A stretch of 32,417 bases of DNA, taken from NCBI RefSeq assembly GCF_017355185.1, contig NZ_JADILJ010000042.1, forward strand, positions 1 to 32,417. Reading direction: 5' to 3'. The translations under genes and the position numbers were made by a program. Shown piece by piece: positions 22,018-29,716 of this stretch (the first letter of the stretch is position 1; every line of letters starts with the position of its first letter). The notes below the pieces were generated by a model. That model was not told the origin of the DNA. It ran no database searches and saw only the letters and a program-made list of their open reading frames with translations. The stretch comes from Rathayibacter sp. SD072. Its GTDB lineage: Bacteria > Actinomycetota > Actinomycetes > Actinomycetales > Microbacteriaceae.

Positions 22018-22080
22018 CGGGATCCCCTCCCCCGGGGTCGAGTCCCTCCACGGTACCCCGTCCCTGGCGTCCAGAGCAGT

Positions 22081-22094
22081 TGTTATACTAACAT
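22081..22094 (+). promoter_or_regulatory. GntR operator overlapping a leaderless -10 box
   Basis: TGTTA-TAC-TAACA (22081-22093) is a perfect dyad. TAACAT (22089-22094) fits TANNNT and is followed by 7 nt and the ATG at 22102. The overlap of dyad and -10 is what a YtrA-type autorepressor would need. Confidence 0.55.
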
Positions 22095-22101
22095 TGCGAA
22101 C

Positions 22102-22455
22102 ATGTTGCTCCGCGTCGACCACTCCTCGCCGCGCTCCCTCGCCGACCAGCTGGAGGCGCAGGTGCGCACGGCCGTCGCCGAGGGCGCCCTCTCGGCGGGC
22201 GACCGCCTGCCCCCGGCGCGCGAGCTGGCCCAGTCGCTCGACATCAACATGCACACCGTGCTCCGCGCCTACGCGGCGCTCCGCGACGACGGCCTGATCC
22301 AGATGCGCCGCGGCCGGGGCGCCTGGGTCTCCGAGTCCGCCGGCCCCGGACTCGTGCGCGTCACCGCCCTCGTCGACCAGCTCGTCGCCGAGGCCCGCCG
22401 CAGCGGGATCAGCTCCGCCGACCTCATCCGCCTGATCGAGAGGACCACCCCGTGA
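22102..22455 (+). CDS. GntR-family regulator, YtrA type
   Basis: A 117-residue, compact GntR regulator: the winged helix (SLADQLEAQVRTAVAEG, LPPARELAQSLDINMHTVLR) followed by a short C-terminal helix pair, with no large effector domain, as in the YtrA subfamily. No Shine-Dalgarno sequence precedes ATG 22102; a leaderless start is supported by TAACAT 7 nt upstream. The TGA overlaps the GTG of the next gene (GTGA), so the two form an operon. The dyad at 22081-22093 is the probable operator. YtrA-type regulators often control transporters or envelope proteins. Confidence 0.9.
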   Translation: MLLRVDHSSPRSLADQLEAQVRTAVAEGALSAGDRLPPARELAQSLDINMHTVLRAYAALRDDGLIQMRRGRGAWVSESAGPGLVRVTALVDQLVAEARRSGISSADLIRLIERTTP

Positions 22456-23378
22456 CCGACCGCTCCCGCTCCCTCCTGGCCGCCGCCTCCCTCCTGCTGC
22501 CCGCGCTCGCCGTGCTCGTCTCGCGGGTCGCGCTCGACGTGCCGCCCGTGCTCGCCTCGCACTGGTCCTCGACCGGCGCCGCCGACGAGACGGCTCCGAC
22601 GAGCGCGCTGCTGGCCCTGGCGCTCGTCCTCTCGGGCGCTCCCGCGGTGGCGGGGATCGTCGCGGCGCTGCTCGGGCGCGGCTCGCGGATGCTGCTCTCG
22701 TGCCTCGGACTCGTCGCGGGCCTCGGCGCCTCGGCCTGGGCGACGTCCGTCGGCACGACGCTCGCGGCGGGCTCGGCCGAGGGGGCGCAGCTGGGCGGCT
22801 GGCTGATCGTGCTGCTCGGCGGCCTCGCCTACGCGGCGGTGCCGGGCGCCCTCGCTCCGCGCAGCCGCTCGGAGTCGAGCACCCGCGTCGAGCGGATGGC
22901 GCTCGGCGACTCGGAGTCGGGCGCCTGGTCGCACACCGTGACGGGCCGGGTCTTCGCGGTCGTCGGAGCCGTCCTGGCGGTCGCCGCGGCCGTCGCGGTG
23001 TCGACGCTCCTGGCCGAGGGCTCGACGGGCCCCGCGATCGCGATGGCCGTGGTCCTCGGCGCGAGCGCGATCGTCGTCCTCGGCTTCACGCGGTTGCGCG
23101 TCACGGCCGACCGTCGCGGGCTGCGCGTGGTGTCGCGGGTGCTCGGGATCCCGCTGCGGCGCATCCCGCTCGAGACGATCGCCTCGGTCGGCACGGCCGA
23201 GCTGCGGCCGGCGGAGTGGGGCGGCTGGGGCTACCGGATGATGCCGGGCCGCTCGGCGCTCATCCTGAACGCGGGCCCCGGGCTCGTGGTGCGGACCACT
23301 CGCGAGCGCGAGTTCGCGATCAGCCTGCGCGACCCCGAGACGCCGGCCGCGCTGCTGGAGGCGCTGCGGACGCGCTGA
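22452..23378 (+). CDS. DUF1648-type membrane protein
   Basis: A 308-residue membrane protein. The N-terminal part has the DUF1648 signature LASHWSSTGAAD after the first helix, then about six helices in pairs. The C-terminal ~120 residues form a cytosolic PH-like/beta-rich portion (LRVTADRRGLRVVSRVLGIP, RRIPLETIASVGTAEL). GTG 22452 overlaps the GntR TGA in GTGA, giving translational coupling. Role unknown; in other bacteria DUF1648 proteins (SdpI-like) give immunity to toxins or sense the envelope. A weak hairpin follows the stop. Confidence 0.85.
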   Translation: MTDRSRSLLAAASLLLPALAVLVSRVALDVPPVLASHWSSTGAADETAPTSALLALALVLSGAPAVAGIVAALLGRGSRMLLSCLGLVAGLGASAWATSVGTTLAAGSAEGAQLGGWLIVLLGGLAYAAVPGALAPRSRSESSTRVERMALGDSESGAWSHTVTGRVFAVVGAVLAVAAAVAVSTLLAEGSTGPAIAMAVVLGASAIVVLGFTRLRVTADRRGLRVVSRVLGIPLRRIPLETIASVGTAELRPAEWGGWGYRMMPGRSALILNAGPGLVVRTTREREFAISLRDPETPAALLEALRTR

Positions 23379-23406
23379 ACCCGGTGGGCGGCCGGGAGCG
23401 CTCCGC
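23366..23406 (+). terminator. Hairpin after the DUF1648 gene
   Basis: GCGGACGCGC (23366-23375) pairs with GCGCTCCGC (23398-23406) with a single bulged C over a long loop, overlapping the stop at 23376-23378. A short CTTGAGG follows. Confidence 0.35.
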
Positions 23407-23473
23407 CTTGAGGAGGGTCTGGACAAAAGTAGGAACATCGATCCGCACCGCCGGCCCCGCCGAGGCCCGCCGT

Positions 23474-23479
23474 TAGCGT
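23474..23479 (+). promoter_or_regulatory. Putative -10 box (TAGCGT) for the hydrolase gene
   Basis: TAGCGT, the same hexamer found at 7153 and 11641, lies 86 nt before the ATG at 23566. No clear -35. Confidence 0.3.
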
Positions 23480-23565
23480 GGAACCGCTCCCACCCCTGGG
23501 AGAGGGATGACCCTGCACTCGACCCGGGCCGGGCTCGGCGTCGACCTGACCACGGAGGTTGAATC

Positions 23566-24402
23566 ATGCCGTTCACGACCACGGACGATGGCGTGGAGAT
23601 CTACTACAAGGACTGGGGGCCCGCGGACGCGCAGCCGATCGTGTTCCACCACGGCTGGCCGCTGTCCTCGGACGACTGGGACGCGCAGCTGCTGTTCTTC
23701 CACGCGCACGGCTACCGCGTGATCGCGAGCGACCGCCGCGGGCACGGACGGTCCACCCAGGTGGGCACCGGCCACGACATGGACCACTACGCGAGCGACG
23801 TGAACGCCGTGGTCGAGCACCTCGACCTGCACAACGCGGTCCACATCGGCCACTCGACCGGCGGCGGCCAGGTCGCCCGCTACGTCGCGAAGTACGGCGA
23901 GCCGCAGGGACGCGTGGCGAAGGCGGTCCTCGTGTCGGCGGTGCCTCCGCTCATGGTGCAGACGGAGGCGAACCCCGAGGGCACGCCGCTCTCCGTCTTC
24001 GACGGCTTCCGGGAGGCGCTCGCGGCCAACCGCGCGGAGTTCTTCCAGGCCGTCGCCTCGGGACCGTTCTACGGCTTCAACCGACCCGGCGCGACGGTCT
24101 CGGAGCCGGTGATCGCGAACTGGTGGCGCCAGGGCATGACGGGCAGCGCGCTGGCGCACTACGAGGGCATCGCCGCGTTCTCCGAGACCGACCAGACCGA
24201 GGACCTGAAGGCCATCACCGTGCCGGTCCTCGTGATGCAGGGCGACGACGACCAGGTCGTGCCGTACGAGGACGCCGCCCTGAAGCAGCACGAGCTGCTG
24301 CAGAACTCCACGCTGAAGATCTACGAGGGCTACCCGCACGGCATGCTGACGACCCACGCCGACGTCATCAACCCCGACCTCCTGGCGTTCATCCGGGAGT
24401 AG
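23566..24402 (+). CDS. Alpha/beta hydrolase, non-haem chloroperoxidase type
   Basis: A 278-residue hydrolase with the triad Ser97 (in GHSTGGG), an Asp in QGDDDQVVP (about 227-229), and His258 (in GYPHGM). Opening motifs FHHGWPLSSDDWD and SDRRGHGRS are those of cofactor-free haloperoxidases/arylesterases, which form peracids from acetate and hydrogen peroxide. Real activity may be simple esterase. The length is the family norm. ATG 23566 has CGGAGG at good spacing. Its neighbours do not suggest a pathway. A perfect hairpin follows. Confidence 0.92.
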   Translation: MPFTTTDDGVEIYYKDWGPADAQPIVFHHGWPLSSDDWDAQLLFFHAHGYRVIASDRRGHGRSTQVGTGHDMDHYASDVNAVVEHLDLHNAVHIGHSTGGGQVARYVAKYGEPQGRVAKAVLVSAVPPLMVQTEANPEGTPLSVFDGFREALAANRAEFFQAVASGPFYGFNRPGATVSEPVIANWWRQGMTGSALAHYEGIAAFSETDQTEDLKAITVPVLVMQGDDDQVVPYEDAALKQHELLQNSTLKIYEGYPHGMLTTHADVINPDLLAFIRE

Positions 24403-24427
24403 CGGGAACCGCACAGGCACCCGTGCT

Positions 24428-24462
24428 GCGCAGGTGCGCCGGACACTCCGGGGCACCTGCGC
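24428..24462 (+). terminator. Terminator after the hydrolase gene
   Basis: GCGCAGGTGC (24428-24437) and GCACCTGCGC (24453-24462) pair perfectly over 10 bp. The loop holds a second small stem CCGGA-CAC-TCCGG, so the structure is a continuous long hairpin. Confidence 0.65.
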
Positions 24463-24556
24463 TCGTCGTGCCGACGAGGCTGGACCGCGGAGGAGCCCGC
24501 TTCCGTCATCTGTCGAGTCCTCCGGGCTCGGCGGTGCGCGGACCGGCGGGGCTTCG

Positions 24557-24562
24557 TAGGGT
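24557..24562 (+). promoter_or_regulatory. -10 box (TAGGGT) of the MFS_3 gene, leaderless
   Basis: TAGGGT is followed by 6 nt and the ATG at 24569, so the message is probably leaderless. No Shine-Dalgarno sequence is present. Confidence 0.5.
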
Positions 24563-24568
24563 CCGAGC

Positions 24569-26203
24569 ATGACGTCACCCGCCTCCTCTCCACCGGCTCG
24601 GCCGTCGGCCTGGGCGCCCCTGGCGATCACCGCGTTCCGGGTGCTGTGGCTCGCCCAGCTGGGCAGCAACATCGGCACGTGGATGCAGACCGTCGGAGCC
24701 CAGTGGTACCTGGTCGAGGCCGCCGCGGGCGCGGTGGTCATCGCCCTCGTGCAGACGGCGAGCCTGGCGCCCTCGCTCCTGGTCGCCCTGCCGGCGGGCG
24801 TGCTGACCGACTCCCTCGACCGGCGACGGCTGCTGATCTGGGGATCCTCGGCCAGCGCGCTGCTGGCGGCCGCTCTGACCGTCGTCGCGGCCGTCGGTGC
24901 TCTGTCGCCGTGGACGATCCTGGCCTTCACCTTCCTGCTCGGCATCACCTCCACCCTGACCTCGCCCGCGTGGCAGGCGATCCAGCCGGAGCTCGTGCCC
25001 CGCGACCTGATCGCCGCGTCGTCCGCTCTCGGCGGGGTGACGGTGAACGGCGCACGAGCGATCGGCCCCGCACTGGCGGGAGTCGTCCTGTCGGCGTTCG
25101 GAGCCCCCGTCGTCTTCGGCATCAACGCGCTGAGCTTCGTCCTCGCCGTGATCGCGCTCCTCTGGTGGAAGCGGCCCGCCCAGAGCGGCCTCGACGATCG
25201 CGAGCGGTTCGGCGCCGCTCTGAAGGCGGGGATCCGGTACGTCGCCTCGGCGCACCTCGTCCGCCGGATCCTGCTCCGATCGGCGCTCTTCGCGCTGCCG
25301 GCCAGTGCTCTGTGGGCCCTGCTGCCCCTCACCGCGAAGCGCCTCGACCTCGACTCGAGCGGGTACGGCCTCCTCCTCGCAGCCCTCGGCGCCGGTGCCG
25401 TGATCGGCGTCTTCGCCCTGCCGTCGGCCCGGCGCCGGTTCTCCGACAACGTCGTCATCACGACGAGCGCCGTGCTCTTCTCCGCGGGGACCCTCGCCGC
25501 GGCGTTCCTCCCGTTCGCACCGACGCTGATCCTGCTCGTGCTCGCGGGACTGGCCTGGATCGGAACCCTCACCGTGCTGAACGCGGCTCTGCAGCTCACG
25601 CTGCCCCAGTGGGTGCGTTCCCGCGGCGCCTCGATCTACCTCTTCGTCTTCATGGGAGCGATGGCCGTCGGCTCGATCGGCTGGGGTCTGGCGGCGCAGG
25701 CGCTCGGCACCCCCACCGCCTACGCGGCGTCGGCCGGACTGCTGCTCGTGGTGGCGGCCAGCGTGCGGATGCTCCCCCTCCTGCCGGGAACGGGGAGGAT
25801 CGATCGCAGCATCTCGATGTCGTGGCCCACACCCACCCTGGTGTTCGAGCCGGAGCCCGCGGACGGGCCTGTGCTGGTGACCGTCTCCTACCGGGTCGAC
25901 ACCGACTCCCTCGCCGCGTTCCGCACCGCGATGCGGCGCGTCGAGAGCTCCCGCCGCCGCACCGGCGCCTCGAGGTGGGCCCTCTACCGCAGCGGCGAGG
26001 AGGCCGGCCTGCAGCTCGAGACCTTCGTCGTGCCGTCCTGGGGCGAGTTCCGGCGGCAGGAGACCCAGCGCCTCACCGGCCGCGACCGCGAGATCCGGAC
26101 GGCAGCGCTGGCCCACGTGCAGGGCGAGCCGCTCGAAAGGCACTACTTCGCCAGCAGGACCCCGTCCCCGAGCCCGAGCGGCGGTGCGACCCCCGCGCAG
26201 TGA
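24569..26203 (+). CDS. MFS_3-family exporter (transmembrane secretion effector)
   Basis: A 544-residue protein. Twelve helices fill residues about 15-405; motif A-like text PAGVLTDSLDRRRLL (about 75-90) and SNIGTWMQTVGAQW near the N-terminus are typical of the MFS_3 (EntS-like) class. The last ~120 residues form a soluble ferredoxin-like domain (VLVTVSYRVDTDSLAAF...SRWALYRSGEEAG...ERHYF), the usual C-terminal extension of this family. It exports siderophores or other small molecules in known relatives. Leaderless start as noted. The XRE regulator gene follows 217 nt downstream, perhaps as its regulator. Confidence 0.92.
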   Translation: MTSPASSPPARPSAWAPLAITAFRVLWLAQLGSNIGTWMQTVGAQWYLVEAAAGAVVIALVQTASLAPSLLVALPAGVLTDSLDRRRLLIWGSSASALLAAALTVVAAVGALSPWTILAFTFLLGITSTLTSPAWQAIQPELVPRDLIAASSALGGVTVNGARAIGPALAGVVLSAFGAPVVFGINALSFVLAVIALLWWKRPAQSGLDDRERFGAALKAGIRYVASAHLVRRILLRSALFALPASALWALLPLTAKRLDLDSSGYGLLLAALGAGAVIGVFALPSARRRFSDNVVITTSAVLFSAGTLAAAFLPFAPTLILLVLAGLAWIGTLTVLNAALQLTLPQWVRSRGASIYLFVFMGAMAVGSIGWGLAAQALGTPTAYAASAGLLLVVAASVRMLPLLPGTGRIDRSISMSWPTPTLVFEPEPADGPVLVTVSYRVDTDSLAAFRTAMRRVESSRRRTGASRWALYRSGEEAGLQLETFVVPSWGEFRRQETQRLTGRDREIRTAALAHVQGEPLERHYFASRTPSPSPSGGATPAQ

Positions 26204-26420
26204 CGCGCTGGGGCGGCGAGGTCGCCCGCTGCGGGTGGTGCAGCTCCTGGACGGGAGCGCTCTCACGATCGGGCCGGAGGGAGCCATACTGGAGCCGACC
26301 CGGCGCCGTCCTCCCGCCGGTCGATGCTCGAGCCGAGAGCGCGATCGCGGAGCAGGCGGATCGGGTCGGCCCCCAGCCGCCCGCCGCTCGTTCCGGCGGA
26401 TCCTCCGACGGAGTCAGACG

Positions 26421-27302
26421 ATGAGCAGCCGCACTCCCCTCGCCGACTTCCTCCGCGCCAGGCGTGCGGCGCTGCGACCGGAGCGGATCGGGCTGACGAC
26501 CGCCGGGACCCGGCGGAGGGTCCCGGGTCTGCGCCGGGAGGAGGTCGCCGACCGCGCCAGGATCAGCCGCGACTACTACCTCCGCGTCGAGCAGGGTCAC
26601 GACATCACGCCCTCGGACCAGGTGCTCGGCGCTCTGGCCCAGGCGCTCGACCTCGACGAGTTCGAGCGCGCCTATCTGTTCCGGGTCGCCAGGCCGCTGC
26701 CTCCGCGGGCCGCCTCCTCGCGCTCTCACCCGTCGATGGAGGCCCTGCTGGAGCACTGGCCGATGACGCCGGCGTTCGCGTTCGACCGGAACCTCGACGT
26801 CCTGGCGACGAACGACCTCCTGCGGTGCATCGCCCCGGAGAAGGGAGTGCCGGGGGCGAACCTGCTCCTCTCGGTCGCCGAGGGGTACGCGAGCGCTCGC
26901 GAGGACGGCATCCCGGAGGACCAGCTGCAGGTGTGGGACAGCATCTTCCGCGAGCTGATCGCGGCCCTGCGGTTCTACAGCGATCCCGACGACGCGCGCC
27001 TGCAGGAGATCGTCGGCGAGTGCTCCGTCCGCTACCGGCTCTTCCGGTCGGTCTGGGCCGAGTACGAGGTCCGGCCGATCACGCAGAGGGCGCTGCGGAT
27101 CGACGTCGCCCCGTTCGGGTGGCTCGACTTCGACATGCAGACGTTCGAATCCGCAGTGGCGCCGGGCCGCTTCGTCGTGACCTACCTCGCCCGAGCGGGG
27201 TCTCCCGCCGCCGCAGCGGTCGACCACTTCGCGTCGCTCCGGCCCGCTGCTCGCCGAGCGGAGGCGCACGTCACCCCGAACGCGGCGGTTCCCGGACGGT
27301 GA
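26421..27302 (+). CDS. XRE/MmyB-type transcriptional regulator
   Basis: A 293-residue regulator. The N-terminal HTH (residues about 5-80) contains RRRVPGLRREEVADRARISRDYY and HDITPSDQVLGALAQAL. Residues about 105-270 are the MmyB-like ligand-binding domain (FAFDRNLDVLATNDLL, VGECSVRYRLFRSVWAEYEV, FVVTYLARAGSPAAAAV), which usually binds a fatty-acid-like ligand. The ATG 26421 starts the HTH; in-frame sequence upstream is not conserved. It ends 32 nt inside an opposing gene that carries the same ligand-binding domain alone. It may regulate the MFS_3 exporter upstream. Confidence 0.9.
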   Translation: MSSRTPLADFLRARRAALRPERIGLTTAGTRRRVPGLRREEVADRARISRDYYLRVEQGHDITPSDQVLGALAQALDLDEFERAYLFRVARPLPPRAASSRSHPSMEALLEHWPMTPAFAFDRNLDVLATNDLLRCIAPEKGVPGANLLLSVAEGYASAREDGIPEDQLQVWDSIFRELIAALRFYSDPDDARLQEIVGECSVRYRLFRSVWAEYEVRPITQRALRIDVAPFGWLDFDMQTFESAVAPGRFVVTYLARAGSPAAAAVDHFASLRPAARRAEAHVTPNAAVPGR

Positions 27303-27819
27303 CGGCGAGACGCTCGAGTGCGCGCCGAGCGGCGGCGTCGGCGGGCTCGAACAGGAGCAGCGTGCACTCGTCGTCCTGCGGGGGACGCAGCAGGCGGTAG
27401 TCCAGCGGGACGGTGCCCACGGCGGTGCCGAGGAAGCGGACGGATCCGCTCTCCCGCGCCGGAGCGTCGCGCGCCCAGGCCGCGGCGAAGGCGGGGCTGC
27501 TGACGGAGAGCTCCCCCACGATGCTCCGGAACTCCCGATCGCCGTCGTGCCGATCGAGCGAGGCGCTCAGCAGCGCCGTCACCTGCTCCGCAGCGTCCCG
27601 CCAGCAGGGCAGGTCCTGCAGCGCGAGCGCGTCGAGGAAGGTGGAGCGGGCGAGGTCGGCTCCCTCGAGGAAGTGGGGGGAGAGGGCCCGCGCGAGAGGG
27701 GTCGCGGACACGACCCGGAGGTGCCGGTCGAGCAGCACCGCGGGCTGCTCCGCCCACGGGGCGGGCAGGGCTCGGCCCTGTTCCCGCGGCACATCCGGTC
27801 CGTCGTCCACGCCCCTCAC
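27271..27819 (-). CDS. Orphan MmyB-like ligand-binding domain protein (no HTH)
   Basis: A ~182-residue protein that corresponds to the MmyB ligand-binding domain alone: PAVLLDRHLRVVSATPLARAL, LQDLPCWRD, FRSIVGELSVSSPAFAAAWAR, and the domain end GTVPLDYRLLRPPQDDECTL. No HTH precedes it: the frame upstream on the minus strand has no such sequence and soon reaches the msrA gene region. GTG 27819 is used (alternative GTG 27810 with AGGGG next to it). Its 3' end overlaps that of the full-length MmyB regulator by 32 nt, head to head at the stops. It could bind the ligand or form a heterodimer with the full-length partner. Confidence 0.72.
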   Translation of the reverse strand: MRGVDDGPDVPREQGRALPAPWAEQPAVLLDRHLRVVSATPLARALSPHFLEGADLARSTFLDALALQDLPCWRDAAEQVTALLSASLDRHDGDREFRSIVGELSVSSPAFAAAWARDAPARESGSVRFLGTAVGTVPLDYRLLRPPQDDECTLLLFEPADAAARRALERLAVTVREPPRSG

Positions 27820-28004
27820 GGTAACGACCGGCCCTCGCCCGAGCGTGGCTGTCGGAGGGCCAGGGACGAAGCTGCTCGGAGTGTCCTCCGACGCGCACCG
27901 GCGCCTCCTCGTCCGTGATGGACTGCTCCCATGACCGATCCACTGCTCCCAGCGACCTCCCTGCCCCGCGAGGCTCCCGCGCACGACCCGAGGGTCGGCG
28001 CCTG

Positions 28005-28499
28005 ATGGCCGAGGAGCGCGCGATCCTCGCCGGCGGATGCTTCTGGGGGCTCCAGGAGCTCCTCCGCGACATGCCCGGTGTGTTCGGCACCCGGGCCGGC
28101 TACGCCGGCGGCAGCACGCCGAACGCGACCTACCGCCACCACGGCGACCACGCCGAGGCGGTCGAGATCGACTTCGATCCGGAGCAGCTCCCGTACCGCG
28201 ACCTGCTCGAGTTCTTCTTCCAGGTGCACGACCCCACGACGAGGAACCGCCAGGGCAACGACATCGGCAGCGCGTACCGCTCCGTCGTCCTCTTCCTGTC
28301 CCCCGACCAGGAGAGGGTCGCCCGCGAGACCATCGCCGAGATCGACGCGTCGGGCCGCTGGCCCGGCCCGGTCGTCACGGAGGTCGAAGCGGCGGGCGAG
28401 TTCTGGGACGCCGAGGAGGAGCACCAGGACTACCTGCGCAAGCACCCCGGCGGCTACACGTGCCACTGGGTCCGGCCGAAGTGGACCCTCGACGCCTGA
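28005..28499 (+). CDS. msrA: Peptide-methionine (S)-S-oxide reductase
   Basis: A 164-residue MsrA that repairs oxidised methionine in proteins using thioredoxin. The catalytic Cys12 is in GGCFWG (10-15). GYAGG and the family segments [17 protein letters not shown] and [24 protein letters not shown] are intact. A second Cys near the end (YTCHWVRP) may be the recycling cysteine. The ATG at 28005 starts just before the first strand; longer in-frame upstream sequence has no family match. It is followed 107 nt later by a PucR-flavoprotein operon, a redox-themed neighbourhood. Confidence 0.95.
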   Translation: MAEERAILAGGCFWGLQELLRDMPGVFGTRAGYAGGSTPNATYRHHGDHAEAVEIDFDPEQLPYRDLLEFFFQVHDPTTRNRQGNDIGSAYRSVVLFLSPDQERVARETIAEIDASGRWPGPVVTEVEAAGEFWDAEEEHQDYLRKHPGGYTCHWVRPKWTLDA

Positions 28500-28606
28500 G
28501 CGCGTGACGTCCGGCACGGGAGCGAAGGGGGCCCTGGAAGGGTCACGCTAGCGGAGGGGACCGTCCACGAGGATCGCCGCATGACCCCTCCTCCGGATCT
28601 CGGCCG

Positions 28607-29716
28607 ATGACCCTGCAGGACGTGGTCGACGAGCTCGCCGGAGCACTCGGCCGGCCGATCGCGATCGAGGACGCCCGCGCCCGCGTCCTCGCCGCGAGCA
28701 CCGGGCGCCCGAGCGGTCAGCGCCCGCCGTCGCTCGTCCCGGAGGAGCCCCTCCGCCTCGGCGCGCCGGACGCCCGGCGCTGCGTGTTCCCGGTCAGCGA
28801 CCCCCGCGGCCGGCTCGCGGTCCTCCGCGTCGGGCAGGACCAGCTGCCGCCGCTGACTCCCGAGCACTACTCCCTCATCGGCGCGGCGGTCGACACGGTC
28901 CGCCGCATCCTGAGCCCGTCGACCCCGACCCCCGGGACCTCGCGGCGCGCTGAGCTGCTCTCGGATCTGCTGGCGCCCGACGAGGCACGGCGCCGGGCGG
29001 CGTTCGCCGAGGCCGTCGAGCGCCACTGGCTGCGCCGCGATCAGCGCACCGTCGTCCGCGCCGTGCTGCTGGAGGGTGCGGGCGGAGCACTGCGGAGGGC
29101 GTCGCTCGCGCACCGTCTCGACGCCTCCCCCTCCACCGGCCTGGTGCTCCTGGGCGACGAGCGGGGGATGCTGCTGTTCGTCGGCACCGAGGAGCCGGGA
29201 GCGGGCCCGGCGGACGAGACGGACGCGGTGCTCCGCGCCGAGGCGCACCGCCACGGCGCGCGGGTCCTCGCCATCGGCTCGGCCCGCCATCGGCGGGAGG
29301 ACGACGATCTCCGACCGACCGCCGACCACGCCTCGCTCGCGGCGAGCATCGTCAGCTCGCTGCCCGACGGCCGCGACCGCGGCGACATCGCCGACCTCGG
29401 CGCCTGGGTGCTCCTGTCCTCCGTCGCCGCCGACAGCTCCCAGCTCGCGGTGCTGTCGCCCGCCGCGGCGACGCTGCTCGAGAAGGGCGACGACGTCCAG
29501 CGGCAGACCGTCGAGGCCTACCTCGACGTGCGCGGCAGCGTGCGGGAGGCGTGCGCGATCCTGCACATCCACCGCACCACGCTCTACTACCGGCTGGACA
29601 ACCTGCCGCCCACCGTCCGGGCCGCGCTCGACGACGGCCTCGCCCGCAGCGCGCTGCACCTGTGCCTGAAGCTGATGCGGTTCCGCGGCGGCCACGAGCG
29701 GCGGCGGGCCTCGTGA
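28607..29716 (+). CDS. PucR/CdaR-type helix-turn-helix regulator
   Basis: A 369-residue regulator. The C-terminal HTH_30 (about 310-360) reads VEAYLDVRGSVREACAILHI and HRTTLYYRLDNLPP. Upstream is a variable N-terminal region (GAF-like in position, residues 1-100) and a GGDEF-like central part (VVRAVLLEGAGG...LVLLGDERGMLLFV). The family activates adjacent operons in response to small molecules, often purines or sugars. ATG 28607 has only a weak ribosome site. Its TGA overlaps the GTG of the flavoprotein gene (GTGA), making it the first gene of a three-gene operon. Confidence 0.88.
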   Translation: MTLQDVVDELAGALGRPIAIEDARARVLAASTGRPSGQRPPSLVPEEPLRLGAPDARRCVFPVSDPRGRLAVLRVGQDQLPPLTPEHYSLIGAAVDTVRRILSPSTPTPGTSRRAELLSDLLAPDEARRRAAFAEAVERHWLRRDQRTVVRAVLLEGAGGALRRASLAHRLDASPSTGLVLLGDERGMLLFVGTEEPGAGPADETDAVLRAEAHRHGARVLAIGSARHRREDDDLRPTADHASLAASIVSSLPDGRDRGDIADLGAWVLLSSVAADSSQLAVLSPAAATLLEKGDDVQRQTVEAYLDVRGSVREACAILHIHRTTLYYRLDNLPPTVRAALDDGLARSALHLCLKLMRFRGGHERRRAS

